Assembly (NCBI RefSeq): GCF_022539665.2
Contig: NC_081333.1
Coordinates: forward strand, 1,798,001 to 1,862,000
Reading direction: 5' to 3'
DNA length: 64,000 nt
From: Daphnia carinata
Lineage: Eukaryota; Arthropoda; Branchiopoda; Diplostraca; Daphniidae
Position 1 is the first letter of the stretch; every line of letters begins with the position of its first letter. The translations under genes and the position numbers were made by a program. Below the pieces are notes generated by a model. It was not told the origin of the DNA. It searched no databases and was given only the letters and a program-made list of their open reading frames with translations. Shown here in pieces: positions 47,214 through 59,927 of the stretch.

Positions 47214-48970
47214 TCAAACTCAAGAAACCTTAAAGTCATTGCGAACACGTAAGTCCAGTCTAAGGAAACTGGAGACATCTTCAACCAATGCACAAACAAT
47301 GATTAAGGTATAAATAAACGCTGCCGTTGCCGGAAATCCCGTCTTATTTCTCTGACGCCATATATAGTAGAACAACTTGTACAGAAAGTTCCCCCACAAC
47401 AAAAAAGCAAACTGGAAATTCCCCCGCACTTTGAGTTGATTTTCTTGTTTGCAAAGATGACGAGTTCGTTTTAAATTAGGTTGTTTAAACTAACCAAAAA
47501 AAAAAAAAAAAAATGCAACGTTTCCTAAAACTGTATCCTCCATCATTATGCCAAGTTTCAATGCCATACAGCAGCAACTGGGTTAACTTAATTCTATTTT
47601 ATTATGACTGTGGATCGAGCATGAATTTTCGGAAAAACAAACGCGCATGTGTTTGTAACACGTGATACTTTTTTGTGATGGTAACATGTGTGTACTAAAG
47701 ACAAGATCGTATTTCCCCATGATGATCCCCAAATACGCACTGGTGATGAAGTTCGCGATGACGGCGTCATTCGAATTTCACAACAGATCACATAACGCAA
47801 TAAAATCTTCGTTTTCTATTTATTTTGTACAAAAATAAAACACACATAACAAGTTATCGGCGTCTTCGATTTCCGGGGGATTTCAAAAATATCGGCCTAT
47901 TTTCTACTGTTTACAACGTCAAAGTTCTAATTCATAGGCTCAACAACCTTTTACAACACAGCAAAGCTGGGCCCATTTTAGTTGACAACAAAATAAACAT
48001 GGATGATAACTCGTCCAATGCGCAGTTCATGGGAGGACGTAGGCGACGTCTTCCGCGATTGCGGTCGATATCACTGGTCAGTGGCTATAATTGAATCTGT
48101 TTGTTTATTATGTACTATAGAAACAACACAAACTGGAATTGTCGCCAATCTTTCTGTGTTGTATGAAATCCAACCAGTTTCAGCGAACCAAGTGGATCAG
48201 TTACTCTTGGAAGATATGTGAAGCAACCGTTGAATCTTTGGACGAAATAAATCGCATCAAAACAAAACATGTTCAAAATACACGTGATTAATACTACGCA
48301 ACATGTAGGAAATTGTGCGCATTTATTTTAACTATTTCATCATCTTTTTTTTTCAGAATTAGAGGTTGAGTTATCTATCACGTGTAGCTTGCAGACTGAG
48401 AGAAAGGGTAACGTAAGTTATCGTAGTCTGAAACTGATAATGGCAATTTCATCCTGCTACACCTGTTATCAATGCTCGTAATCAGTGCAAGTTTTCGTAT
48501 GTCCTAGAGGCATAACGAGCAGAAAAGGGGGTGGATTTTTTGCGAAGATAGGAGAGGGTAAGATGGGCGCCGCCGACAGATTGGCGAGACAAATTTTTTT
48601 TTGTTTCCATGTTTTTATGGAACCGAAAAACAAATGACTGACCTCAAAAAACACTTGAGGCGTACTACGTAACCCTTCCTTATTCGAATTCTTTCTTCTC
48701 TTTCATTACAGGGCGCCATCTACGACTGAAACGAATGTAATAAGAGCTGGAACTGTCTTCGATGAGAATTAATCTGTTTCAGGATACGGGCCAAGAGCGC
48801 ACGTTCCTTCTTATTTCTTCCCTAGGCACACTTAGCACGCCGCACTCGGGCTTCCCTTTAAAATAATTTATTTTCCATTAAAAGTCTTGTACCAAAAAAA
48901 AAGCTTTATTAGTAACATTGTTCGTGAAATATTTCCATTAGGGGAACTATACTTCTGTCATTTTAATTAA
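47214..48970. other. Intergenic region upstream of the vitellogenin receptor
   Basis: Contains a poly-A tract (47497-47513) and AT-rich DNA. Short plus-strand frames at 47825-48221, with a possible spliced product from an ATG at 48000, match nothing I know. A CAG before GGCGCCATC near 48712 could be the acceptor of a 5'UTR exon of the receptor. Confidence 0.4.
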
Positions 48971-51900
48971 ATGCGTTTACTTTGGTTTGGGTTAGTTGTG
49001 CTTGTCCAACTGCCGAATTTAATAACAGCAGGTATTGTTTTATAGTGTAATGTTTTATTTAAATTCCGGTTTAATTTTAATATCTGTTTTAAGCTTGTGA
49101 TGGAAAACAATTTGCGTGCAAAAACGGACACGGGTGTGTGGCTACTAGTCAACATTGTGACCACGTGATCGACTGCGATGACGGATCCGATGAGTTAGAT
49201 TGCAGTAAGTTCTACTCCATTACTACGATATTTTAAGGTGTCATTTCAATGCAATTTTCAAGACTATTCTTCCTGAAAATTCCTCTGTGTTCATTTCTGA
49301 TAAGTTCAATGGTGCATTAATTTACTCAATGTGTGTTCTCAGGTTATCCTTGTCGGAGTGCTCACATGAAACCTTGTAGGGATGGCCATTGTATTGCCAT
49401 GTACTTCTTTTGTGATAGGGACAATGACTGTGGAGATTGGTCTGATGAGCTCAATTGCACAGGCCTGGTATAGAACTAATTATTTAAGTGGCTTGGTATT
49501 GTTATATACATTAAGTGTTTATCTTATTATTTCAGTTACCTGGTTCGACAATGAATTGCCCATCAAACACATTCCACTGTGAGGGGCAGGTATGCATACC
49601 CCAAAACTGGGTCTGTGACGGCATGGAGGATTGTTCTGATGCAAGAGATGAACTTCACTGCAACACAACAATAGTGAAACACTTTAATGTTATCTTAGAT
49701 TCTTTTATTACTGACATTATTTCCTTTATTAGGAGTGCAAAAGTGGATTTCAGTGTGGAAAGGAATGTATATTGAACCAGTGGGTGTGTGATGGTGTAGC
49801 AGATTGTGTAGATGGATCTGATGAAAAAGAATGTGGTAAATTGTTTCTTTTTGCAATATGTTAGATCATTTTTAACATTTTATTTTACAGGTCCTGATGC
49901 CTACATGAATCACAGCTGCCTACCTGAGCATGGTTGGTTCAGCTGTCTCAGTAAAGGTAGTAAGAAGTGTATGCCCATTAGCCGTGCTTGCGACGGCTAT
50001 GTCGATTGCGATGACGGGACTGATGAAGGGGGACAGTGCAGTAAGTTCTATAAGCTTGTAAGTGTTGGTTTGCAATTAATTGAATACTGCTTCTAGATTC
50101 TACATCTAATTGTTCAAACAACACGCGTTGCCCGAATGAGTGTCACAAGACTCCTCGTGGCCCTATCTGCTCATGCCCTCAGGGTTTTCAACTCAATGGA
50201 ACATCTTGCGTTGGTAAGTCCGCTGAACTATTCTTTGTTGGCAAAGTATATTAATTAGCATCTTATGTTTCAGATATCGACGAATGTTCGATTGATCCAC
50301 CCATGTGCAGCCAGAAATGCTCGAACAGCAGAGGTGGTTTTGAATGTTCTTGTGTCGCTGGTTACACTCCTGGAACCCGAGATAAGAAGAGTTGCGTAGC
50401 AAATGGTTAGTTTTCAGCTTAAGAATTGAGGTCGGATGGTTTTATCATCGGTGTTGCTTTGTAGGACCTGAGCCGATGCTGGTTATCACTACTGATCGGG
50501 ATATTCGCTACATTTCATTGCCTTCAAGGGAGTATGGGCTTGTTCAGTCGGGTATTTCTCAAGCGCATGGCGTCGCTGGTGATTTCGAGGATGGCTTCGT
50601 CTACTGGAACGAGAAGAGCAAAGACAAGGCGGGCATTTACAAATCCATGCTGGACGGATCGGCTTACCAGTATGTGGTTTCAGTTGGCGTAGAAATGGTG
50701 GAAGATTTGGCCATCGATTGGGTCGGAAGTCACGTTTACTTTGCTGATTCCGGTCGAAAACACATCGTTGTCTGCGATCTTCACGGTAAAATTTGCACCG
50801 TAGTCATCAGTGGACAACTGGACAAGCCGCGTGCCGTGGCAGTATATCCAGAGGAAGGTCTTCTCTTTTGGTCTGATTGGGGCTCTCATCCGCACATCGG
50901 CTCTGCTGGCATGGATGGATCGAAGCGGAAGAATATCATTACCACTGACATTGTGTGGCCAAACGGCTTAGTCGTAGATGAAACTATCCAACGTATATTC
51001 TGGGGTGATGCCAAACTTAATCGGATCGAAAGCTCGCGCCTTGATGGTTCAGATCGTAAAATTCTTCCTGTTAAAGTCACACACCCTTACGCCCTTGACA
51101 TATTCGAAAACACCATCTTTTGGTGTGACCCTCTCGAGCACGAAGTCCTCTCCGTGGATAAATTTACTGGCAAGGATTACAAGGTATTGAATTCAGCATT
51201 GTTTGAGTGTCACGGCAATCAGTTTATTCCACAATTCTTTTCAGGTTTTGATCAAAGAAACCTCTTTCACCCCAACTGGTATTCACGTTCATCATCCATC
51301 GAAGCAAAATCTTCTCGCCAATCCTTGCAGGAACATCATCTGCAGCCATCTTTGTTTGCTCTCACCTTCAGTTCAAGGCTTTAGATGCGCTTGCCCAGTA
51401 GGAATGGTTTTGAACAAAGACAACCGTACTTGCGATTCGATCTCTTCACAGGAATCTTCCATTGTCATCGCAACATTTACTGACATTTTTCGATTGACTC
51501 ACCATCAGATCGGCAAGGATTCCATCACCCGTCTGCCTACGCGTAACGTAGAGAACATTGGGGCCCTGGCCTTCAACCCGTTAGGTCATTCGATCGTCTA
51601 CAGTGACACGAGTCAAAGGACCATTTACTCCATGCATTTGGAAACATATCGGCAAGAGGTCCTTTTCGAAAATGCTGATATGGTTGAAGGATTGGACGTC
51701 GACCCATTCACGGAGAATATTTACTGGACGGAAGTAACTCGAGGCACTGTCTCGATTGGTCATAAGAATCACAATGGCGTCTACGAACGATTGGTCTTGG
51801 CACGAGATCTCCACAGCCCTAAAGGTATCACCATTGCATCTGAATTCGGTTTGATGTTCATCGTTGAAGGACGCATCAGCCACGTCATCAGTGTTTGGCA

Positions 51901-54900
51901 TATGGACGGTAGTTCTCGGCAGAAACTGGTTCGAGTTTACGGCACGATTTCGGCGATGGCTTTCGATGGCAAACATCTCTACTTCAGCGACTCTCTTCGT
52001 GGAACAATTGAACGCATCGAAGTCGACGGTCAAAACCGAACCATTCTCCGCTCTCATCTTGGAACCCCGGTTGCGATGGACGCCAGTACCGATTCTGTTT
52101 TCTGGTTGACGCAGTTCTCTACTCGCATCAGCTGGCTTAACAAGCAAGAACCGAAAACGATGCGTGGATTCGTCATTGATGCTGCCGACGATATTTCTGT
52201 CCAGTACCGCCTGATGTCCGTCGTAGATCAATTCGATTTTAGCCACGAACATGTTTGTCTGGGTCATTCTGGAAGTTGCAGCGATATTTGTGCACCGACG
52301 CCGAGTGGAGCCACTTGCTTGTGCCCATTGGGTAAAGCATTGGGAGAAGATCAGCATATCTGCAATTCAGTCAACTGTGTTGGCGACCAATGGTTTAAAT
52401 GTCAATCCGAATGTATTCCTGCCAAATATCGATGTGATGGAGTTAACGATTGTCGTCTCGGTGAAGATGAATTGCAGTGCCGCAATGCCACAACGGAAGT
52501 CGGATGCAGCAGTACTCAATTTCAGTGCAAGAATGGTGGGTGTGTCTCTATGCATTTCTACTGTGATGGAGATGCTGATTGTCAAGATCGTTCTGATGAA
52601 CCTGAAACCTGCCCTCCTTACGAATGTTTATTGGACAGCGAATACGCCTGTCCTAATCAACATCACTGTATTCCACGTTCTGCCATGTGTGATGGACAAC
52701 CGGATTGTATAGACAAATCGGATGAAGCTAATTGCACCAGCACTCATTCGATGTGTTCGGCAACCCAGTTTTATTGCCAGCAGAGTCGACTTTGCATTCC
52801 CTTAACTTGGGTTTGTGATAGAGACCCGGATTGTGAACACGGCGAAGATGAAGAGACCAATTTCTGCGCTAATGCTAATCGGAAACCGATGTGTCCAATC
52901 AACTATCTTCGTTGCCCTCAACGTCCTGATTGTATGCCCAGAATGGCCCTCTGCAACAGTATTGCTGAATGCGAACATGGCACAGATGAGGAACTTTGTG
53001 CTAAGCTGAACGAGTCCGCCACTGAGAAAATTAAAGAACCAGAGATAGAATGCTCGTCAAATCAATACAGCTGCTTCTTGGGTTCAAATGAATGCATCCC
53101 CATGTCATCAAGGTAAACTGACTGATATAATCTTCATTGAATGGTTTTTTAAATTGCAGTCTTTTCCTCTTTTTAGATGCGATTGTGCATTTGATTGCAA
53201 GTTTGGCGAAGATGAAGAAGGCTGCGAAAATCAACCATTGTCATGCAAGAAGGATCTTTTCAGGTGCCCGAATGAGATGCGTTACATCAACAGTTCGTGG
53301 GTTTGCGATGGTCTGTCAGATTGTTCCAACAGCGCCGATGAAGAACCGTCTCTTTGTCTTACAAACACATCCACTTCAACTGATAAATCTAGCCTTCCTG
53401 TTAGGGATCCTGATTTCTATTTGTGTTCAGAAGATGAGTTTCAGTGTATCGATGGTCAGTGTATACCAGAAAGCCTGGTTTGCGATGGCGAACGCCAATG
53501 CCCCGATGGCACTGACGAAGGATCTGGTTGCAGTATGTTTAACTATTTTGCTCAATTAATTATGTCAATATTAATTCTAATTTTCTATTTCCAGCTCATT
53601 CATGTCAGAACAATGGTCATTGCCCACAGATTTGCATTCCTGGTCCAAGAGAACCAACATGCCAGTGTGAGGTGGGTTATGAATCGCTTAACAAGGGCCA
53701 TCAGTGCGTTGATGTCGACGAGTGTGCATCTGAGAATAAGTGCTCCCAATACTGCAACAACACTAAAGGAGGCTATCGTTGTTCTTGTTCGTCTGGATAT
53801 ACTTTGGAACTTGATCAGCACACGTGTAAAGCTGCCAATGGTCGCCCAATGTTGATTATTGCAACAAATCATCATGCTGAAATTCTACTCAACAGTGATG
53901 GTGCTTCTAGTCGTCTGCTAGTCCAATCAACCCCCGCCATGAAGGGTATTGCTTACCATGACAAGCTCTCATCATTTTATTGGATCACTGCCGAGGGTGT
54001 TAGCAGAAGTAACAATGGCGGACAGTCACTTATCTACAGAATCAAGGATCTTTTGCCAAGCGGAATAGCTCTGGATAAAACCACTGGAAATATTTACTAC
54101 AGCGCTGTGAAGAATGTAACCCGAAATGGTCAAGATCAATCCGTTATTAGGGTCATTGCTAAATCGCTGGAGGCTGACGTGAATATCATTACCACCCAGT
54201 CAATCATCACCGACATTGCCCTGGATAGTTTGAAGGGTTTATTGTTTTGGTCAGAGCATACGAAACCTTCCATTGGGCGTATCGTACGTGCTACTATGGA
54301 CGGGCGATCTACAATGTGGCTTTACTCTATCGACAAGATTATGTATCCTACCGCAATCACTTTGGATCAAATCAAGTCGCGCATCTACTGGGCTGACATC
54401 ACACTTCGTTCGATTTCCAGTTGTGATTACAATGGTATGAAGCAAAGGCACGAAGTTGCCATTACAAGTGGGCAGCCGTTGTCACTGACCTTCTTCGAAA
54501 ATCGTCTTACCTGGAGTGTCCACGATCAAGACGTCCTTTACAGTCAGACGATCAAAGGAAATTCCATTTCACAGCATCATCTGAATGAACGAGTCAGTCA
54601 CATCATTACTGTCCATTCTGTTTTGGAACCAGAGTTGCCGAATCACTGCGCATTCTCTCCTTGCAATAATGGAATTTGCGTGCTTAAAAACAGTTCCAGC
54701 TTCACGTGCCATTGTCCGATTGGTGTCACCGTTGTTTCATCCAATCCGTTCAAGTGTTCCGGTAAATCTCCTGAAGTGGTCACTGTCGTGCCGAGCACCG
54801 AAGCTGGGCTCAATCCGGATTATACTGAATCTCCATCCAGCCCCGGTGTAACAGTCGCTTCGATTCTCATCTGCCTCACTGTGTTGACCATCTTGGCTGT

Positions 54901-55282
54901 TTTGGGCTGGATTTATTACCGTAGATGGCGTCGCACGATTGGATCACCTCTTAAGTTTCGTTTCCGCAATGCTCTGGGATTGACTGAGGAAAGCACGGCT
55001 TGGGAAGAAAGTGTGGATTATGGCGACCGTAAGAGGTTGTTTATCAAGTCGGATGACCCAGATGACAATGGATGTGGACCACAGGTGATGGTTGATCAGA
55101 ATGATAACCGAACAACCGCATCGGGAGTTCCCAATCGACCTCCTGTAAATTCTAGTTACTCAAGCCTTCCATCCATGCAGCCATCTCTGGTTAAGAGCCA
55201 TCCGGTGGAAGAGCATCAACCGCAACAGCTTTTACCCGCATCGTATTCAATGAAGGATCAGCTTTTAGCCAGCGAGTTGTGA
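48971..55282 (+). CDS. VgR: Vitellogenin receptor (yolkless-type LDL receptor family protein)
   Basis: Endocytic receptor that brings yolk protein into oocytes. ATG at 48971 opens a signal peptide ([20 protein letters not shown]). Order: five LDL-A repeats (49095-50040, e.g. [16 protein letters not shown]), two EGF modules (50097-50405, the second calcium-binding: [12 protein letters not shown]), beta-propeller 1 (50463-51185, [13 protein letters not shown]), EGF, propeller 2 (about 51460-52240), EGF, eight LDL-A repeats (52375-53535), two EGF (53595-53840), propeller 3 (to about 54610), EGF, a short Ser/Thr linker, one transmembrane helix ([20 protein letters not shown]), and a ~110-residue tail ending LLASEL at TGA 55280-55282. 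The 5+8 LDL-A layout is that of insect yolkless and distinguishes it from LRP1/2 and LDLR. The tail has FRFRNALG but no NPxY. Confidence 0.87.
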
Positions 55283-56168
55283 TTGATGTTATTGATGCTT
55301 GATGATTCCAATTTGTTTTATTTGTCCGTTTCTTGCACTTTTCTACTCAACCCTATTCACGTTTTTCGTTTTACGTTCATGTTTGTAAAAAAAACAAATT
55401 GCCCGTGTTGTTGGTGCTGTTGCGCTCAATCTAAAATATATATACATCGATTCATATCTTATACGCTTCTGCTTATTTGGTGAAATTTTCTTGCATGAAT
55501 CGAATCCATGTTTAATTATCATTACTTGATCGGCGTTGCAATCGTCGCAAGTGGTTTAAGGGCATTAGGGAGCTTGATTCTTTAAAAATATTAAAATATG
55601 ATAACTGAATCAAAGGCATATCAAATATATTTGGCTTTAGCGGTTTTTTAGATCCTTCATTTTCCTGGAGTTCGTAGGGTAAAATCATCTTTGGACAAAA
55701 GTTTTCACTTTGTATCTGTTTGAAGTTTATGTTAAAATCCATTGTTTGCATGTTTTAATTACCATTTTTTTTTATTTATCCTAAATCAAGGAATATATTT
55801 TTTCATTTTGTAGGAATTATAATAATCGTTGCAGTCACGTTTCACATAGATGTTTTATCTTTATTGTTCTTTTCGCGCATGCCAATGATTCTTACATAAA
55901 GGTAGCACACGTAAAAGTTTATTTTTTTATCTTCTCGCTAATTATTTATCTTTCTTATACTTCCGTGCTGGTCAAAACTTCCAACTCCAATTTCCAAACC
56001 ATGTTCCAAACCACGGACAGGGGTAGGGGATCTGAGAAAAGGGATTTGTTTTGATTTTTAGCGCCATCTCTGCAAAAAAGCAATAGCCTATAGTGAAACG
56101 TAACGTACACAACACCCCAGCGGGCTTGCATAGTGATTTAGTTGTCTGTTACCTTTCTCCCGCGAACA
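55283..56168. other. 3' flank of VgR and 5' flank of TFIIB
   Basis: AT-rich. A 79-codon minus-strand frame with ATG (55751-55512) is the only notable frame; it is discussed under findings. No other gene seen. Confidence 0.45.
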
Positions 56169-57467
56169 ATGGCGTCAAATTCTCGGTCAGTGTTTGTGTT
56201 TCGTTGTGCTATTCGAAAAAACAACAAGTAAATTATTTTATTCTATGTTTTACAGGGGTGATGGAGGTGGTATCAAAATTTGTTGCTCTGCACATCCCGA
56301 CGCTCCTTTGATTGAGGACTATCGAGCTGGCGATCAAATTTGTTCAGAATGTGGACTTGTTGTTGGAGACAGGTTGGTGACCAGTTGAAAAACAATTTTG
56401 TGTTGTGACCATTGGTTTATCTATTGTTGGTTTCTTCAGGGTTATTGATGTGGGTTCCGAATGGCGAACATTCAGTAATGAAAAGGCTAATGCAGACCCT
56501 TCTCGTGTTGGTGGAGCTGAAAATGCTTTACTAAATGGGACAGATCTGTCCACAATGATTGGTCCTGGTACTGGCAGTGCCTCTTTTGATGAGCATGGTG
56601 TGGCAAAGTATCAAAACAGACGGACTGTATGTTTAATACTAATAGCTTTAACTTGGAAATGGAATTGTGACAAGTTTATGTAAAATTAGATGAGCAGTTC
56701 TGACCGTGCCCTTGTCAATGCCTTCAAAGAAATCAGCAACATGGCAGACAGGATCAACCTACCTAGGACTATTGTCGACAGAGCCAACAATCTGTTCAAG
56801 CAGGTCCATGATGGCAAAAATTTGAAAGGACGTAGCAATGATGCCATTGCCTCTGCATGCTTATATATTTCATGCAGGTATGCATTTTTCCATAGAACAT
56901 GCAAATAAGAAGACCTATTCACATAAGATTTATACTTTTAAATAATAATAGGCAAGAAGGTGTCCCGCGAACTTTCAAAGAGATCTGTGCCGTCAGTAAG
57001 ATCAGCAAAAAAGAGATCGGAAGGTGTTTCAAGCTCATCCTAAAGGCACTCGAAACCTCAGTCGACATAATCACTACAGCCGACTTCATGTCTCGTTTCT
57101 GCTCTAATCTTGGTAAGTACTATTGCGGTTTATCAAGAAACAAAGCGACCTCTCCTACAAACGAATATTTATTTTAGGATTGCCTACTATGGTACAGCGA
57201 GCAGCATCGCACATTGCTCGAAAAGCGGTCGAGCTCGATATCGTCCCTGGTCGTTCACCGATCTCAGTGGCTGCCGCTGCTATATATATGGCGTCTCAGG
57301 CATCAGACGACAAATCTAAAAAAACACAGAAGGAAATTGGTGATATAGCTGGCGTGGCCGACGTCACCATCCGCCAGTCGTACAAGTTGATGTACCCACG
57401 TGCCGCGGAGCTCTTTCCTGAGGATTTCAGATTCGCAACCCCCATTGAGCAACTCCCTCAACTTTAA
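56169..57467 (+). CDS. GTF2B: Transcription initiation factor IIB
   Basis: General RNA polymerase II factor bridging TBP-DNA and the polymerase. ATG at 56169 ([20 protein letters not shown]), TAA at 57465-57467. First exon only 17 bases, ending at a GTCAGT donor. N-terminal zinc ribbon: C-C-S-A-H, then [13 protein letters not shown]. Next the B-reader/linker ([34 protein letters not shown]), cyclin fold 1 ([38 protein letters not shown]) and cyclin fold 2 ([38 protein letters not shown]), ending in EQLPQL. In the ribbon, the ligand usually spaced as CxxH is preceded by an extra Cys. Near-identical to animal TFIIB throughout. Confidence 0.97.
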
Positions 57468-58414
57468 ACGAAGCACATCATTTATTGTGATTGCTACAGG
57501 ACCCCCCGAAAATTTATCTTTATCTTTCTTCCCATCCTTCACACACACACACACTTATACACTTGATTCGCCTCGTTTCGGTCCAAAACCCCATCCGTTT
57601 AAACTAGCTTGTATTGTTGTATGACGAATAATGTCTTCATCCGTAAAAAAAAAAAATTCCGCGACACAGGTTTTGAAGAGTGGATTTTCATTTTGTTTAC
57701 ATTTTTACATTTAGGGCACGGTGTAGCACTTCGGGAGAGAGTGTGAACAACAAACAAACAAAAAGAAATCTTAACTGTGACTATAGACAAGATTTAGGTA
57801 TTGCTTTGGAGAAGTGCAAATGTTTAGCTTTTTGCGATCGTCGGCTTTGGGTAGTGTCGACGATTTTTTCTTTCTTTTTGCTTTTCTCCGCCGAATTTCT
57901 ACGATTCCATTTTGCAGGCACCGCTTGTCCGCGATGTTGACCAGCCTTTTTCGTCGTCGAGTGGTTTTAAATTCCTGCTGTAGTTTTGAAAATGTATCAG
58001 ATCATCTTCTGTGGTGGTTGAAGCGCCCTATGTATCGCTGTGCACCGTTGGAAGTACACGATTCCTTATTTTCATTTGTTTTTAATATTTTAAGTGAATC
58101 GAAATCCCTTCTCTGGTTTTTTCCTGTCCTCCTGGTGGGATCACACAGTACTATTCGTTTGATTCTGCGACTAGCTGTCTGCATTTTGTGTTCAGGCAGA
58201 CTCGTTCTACTTTCGACCGTCAATTATATTTTTAGCATTAATGAACGATTGCATTACTCCTCATAATATTTTATAAAAAAGTATTATTTTTTCCCCTTTC
58301 GAAATGTACAGCATTAATTAATGTTGGTCGCCTGTAAAAATGCAAGAAGATGTGGTTTCCAGATGCTGGTTGTAAATCTTGTATTCTCAAATCAAACGTG
58401 CATGTTACAATAAA
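57468..58414. other. Intergenic region between TFIIB and SLC25A51
   Basis: TFIIB 3'UTR with a CA microsatellite (57541-57552), then T-rich DNA. A 150-codon plus-strand frame (57814-58266) is Leu/Phe/Ser-rich and matches nothing I recognise; I do not call it a gene. Confidence 0.45.
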
Positions 58415-59440
58415 ATGGCAAAGAGCCGGAATGAACACAGAAAAGAACACTTCTTAGATGCATACAAAATCCCCCACCCAGAATGGAGGGAATTTGTGTG
58501 TGGCTGGGGAGCGGCCTTCATCAACATCACAGTCACTTTTCCAATAAACAAAGTCATGTTTCGTCAGGTATTAACAACTTGCCATTTGTTACGTGGGTAG
58601 CTTTACTACTTTTCTTTTTTTTTTTTAGATGCTTCATGGCATGCATACAAAGACAGCCTTCATGCAGCTTAAATCAGAAGGTTTTCGCTTCCTATACCGA
58701 GGCATTTTGCCTCCCTTGTGTCAGAAAACAATATCAGTGTCCATCATGTTTGGGATGTACAATCACTATCAGCAAGTACTGAATTCAATGGTGCCACACT
58801 GGAATACACACATTAAGAATTCTACTGCAGCAGCTGCAGCTGGTCTTACAGAGGCAGTACTTGCTCCATTTGAGAGGATTCAGATGCTCCTCCAAGACAG
58901 CCACTACAATCAAAGGTTCAAAAACACAGCACATGCCTTTGCTGACCTTCGCCAATACGGCTTCAGAGAATACTATCGAGGATTGACTCCAATATTGTTG
59001 CGAAACAGCATCAGCAATGCGCTTTTCTTTACGCTCAGAGAAGAGATAAGCCACCGTATGCCAAGTCAAGATCATTGGACAGGAAAGCTATTATCAGATT
59101 TTTGCTGTGGAGCAATGGTAGTACTTTTTTTTTTTCAAAGCCGTTTGGCTTTTACAATTTGACGTTTCGCTAAGTTTTTCGTGTTTTGCAGGTCGGAGCA
59201 TTCATTAGCACCGTGTTTTATCCGGTGAACGTCGTCAAGTCGCATATGCAATGCACAGTGGGAGGGCCGTTCAATAGTTTATGGAAAGCGAGCCGGATTG
59301 TCTACGAGGAGCGGGAACGCTCTCTCCGCAAGATGTTTTTTGGCGTCCACATAAATTACACACGAGCTCTCATCAGCTGGGGTATCATCAACGCTTCTTA
59401 TGAAATGCTCAGGAATTTGTTGATGAAACCCCATCATTAA
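58415..59440 (+). CDS. SLC25A51: Mitochondrial NAD+ carrier, SLC25A51/52 type
   Basis: Inner-membrane carrier of the MCART1 branch, shown in human to import NAD+ into mitochondria. ATG at 58415, TAA at 59438-59440; three exons joined near 58568/58630 and 59117/59192. Three carrier repeats have atypical signatures typical of this branch: FPINKVMFRQ, APFERIQMLLQ and YPVNVVKSHMQ. Other landmarks are EWREFVCGWGAAFINI at the start, GFRFLYRGILPPLCQKTISV, REYYRGLTPILLRNSISNAL and GVHINYTRALISWGIINASY. Length about 290 residues, as expected. Confidence 0.9.
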
Positions 59441-59927
59441 CCAACTGGTAGGCAATATTAGTTACATTTGAATTTTTTAGCATATTTTATGAAAAGAAGT
59501 TGGATTGATAAACCCTGGAGATTCCAGATATTGGGCTCTTATTTTTCTTTAAAAAAAGTTAAATAGTTAGCCAATAATTGTACAGTCCATGCCCAAAGCC
59601 ATCCCAACCCTTAGTCATTTCCCAAGTTGTAGTGATACCGAACATGATAGAATGAAACTATTTACCTAATATTCATGGTATTGAGTCTCTTGGAAATATG
59701 GAATGTTCGAACTTTAAAAATAATCTTTGAAATCATACAATCTCTTCGCAAAAAAAAAAAAATCCTAAAAACAAAATTAAAATCGCACATTGTAGAAGGT
59801 CTGTGTAATATGCCATTGCACCGTTATGTAGGGTATTGTACAAGATAGTGAGGAGAACAAGTTTTGTCAATCGTCTAGAAAGGTGTCGTCGTCTTGAAAT
59901 TGAATGGACGAAAATGGCGTGGGTTCT
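59441..59927. other. Convergent 3' spacer between SLC25A51 and CREBL2
   Basis: AT-rich, with a poly-A run at about 59750-59762. No feature supported. Confidence 0.5.

Noticed and set aside
48000-48300. Possible two-exon small gene starting MDDNSSNAQFMGGRRRRLPR
   Set aside because: A GTCAGT donor and TATAG acceptor allow an open spliced frame, but it matches nothing and the second exon has no coding character; not enough support.
51581-52357. 258-codon minus-strand frame inside the vitellogenin receptor
   Set aside because: Antisense shadow of the long plus-strand exon with strong YWTD-propeller conservation; no domain of its own.
57814-58266. 150-codon plus-strand frame after TFIIB
   Set aside because: Leu/Phe/Ser-rich with T-rich codons, no recognisable domain, and it lies in AT-rich DNA where such frames arise by chance.
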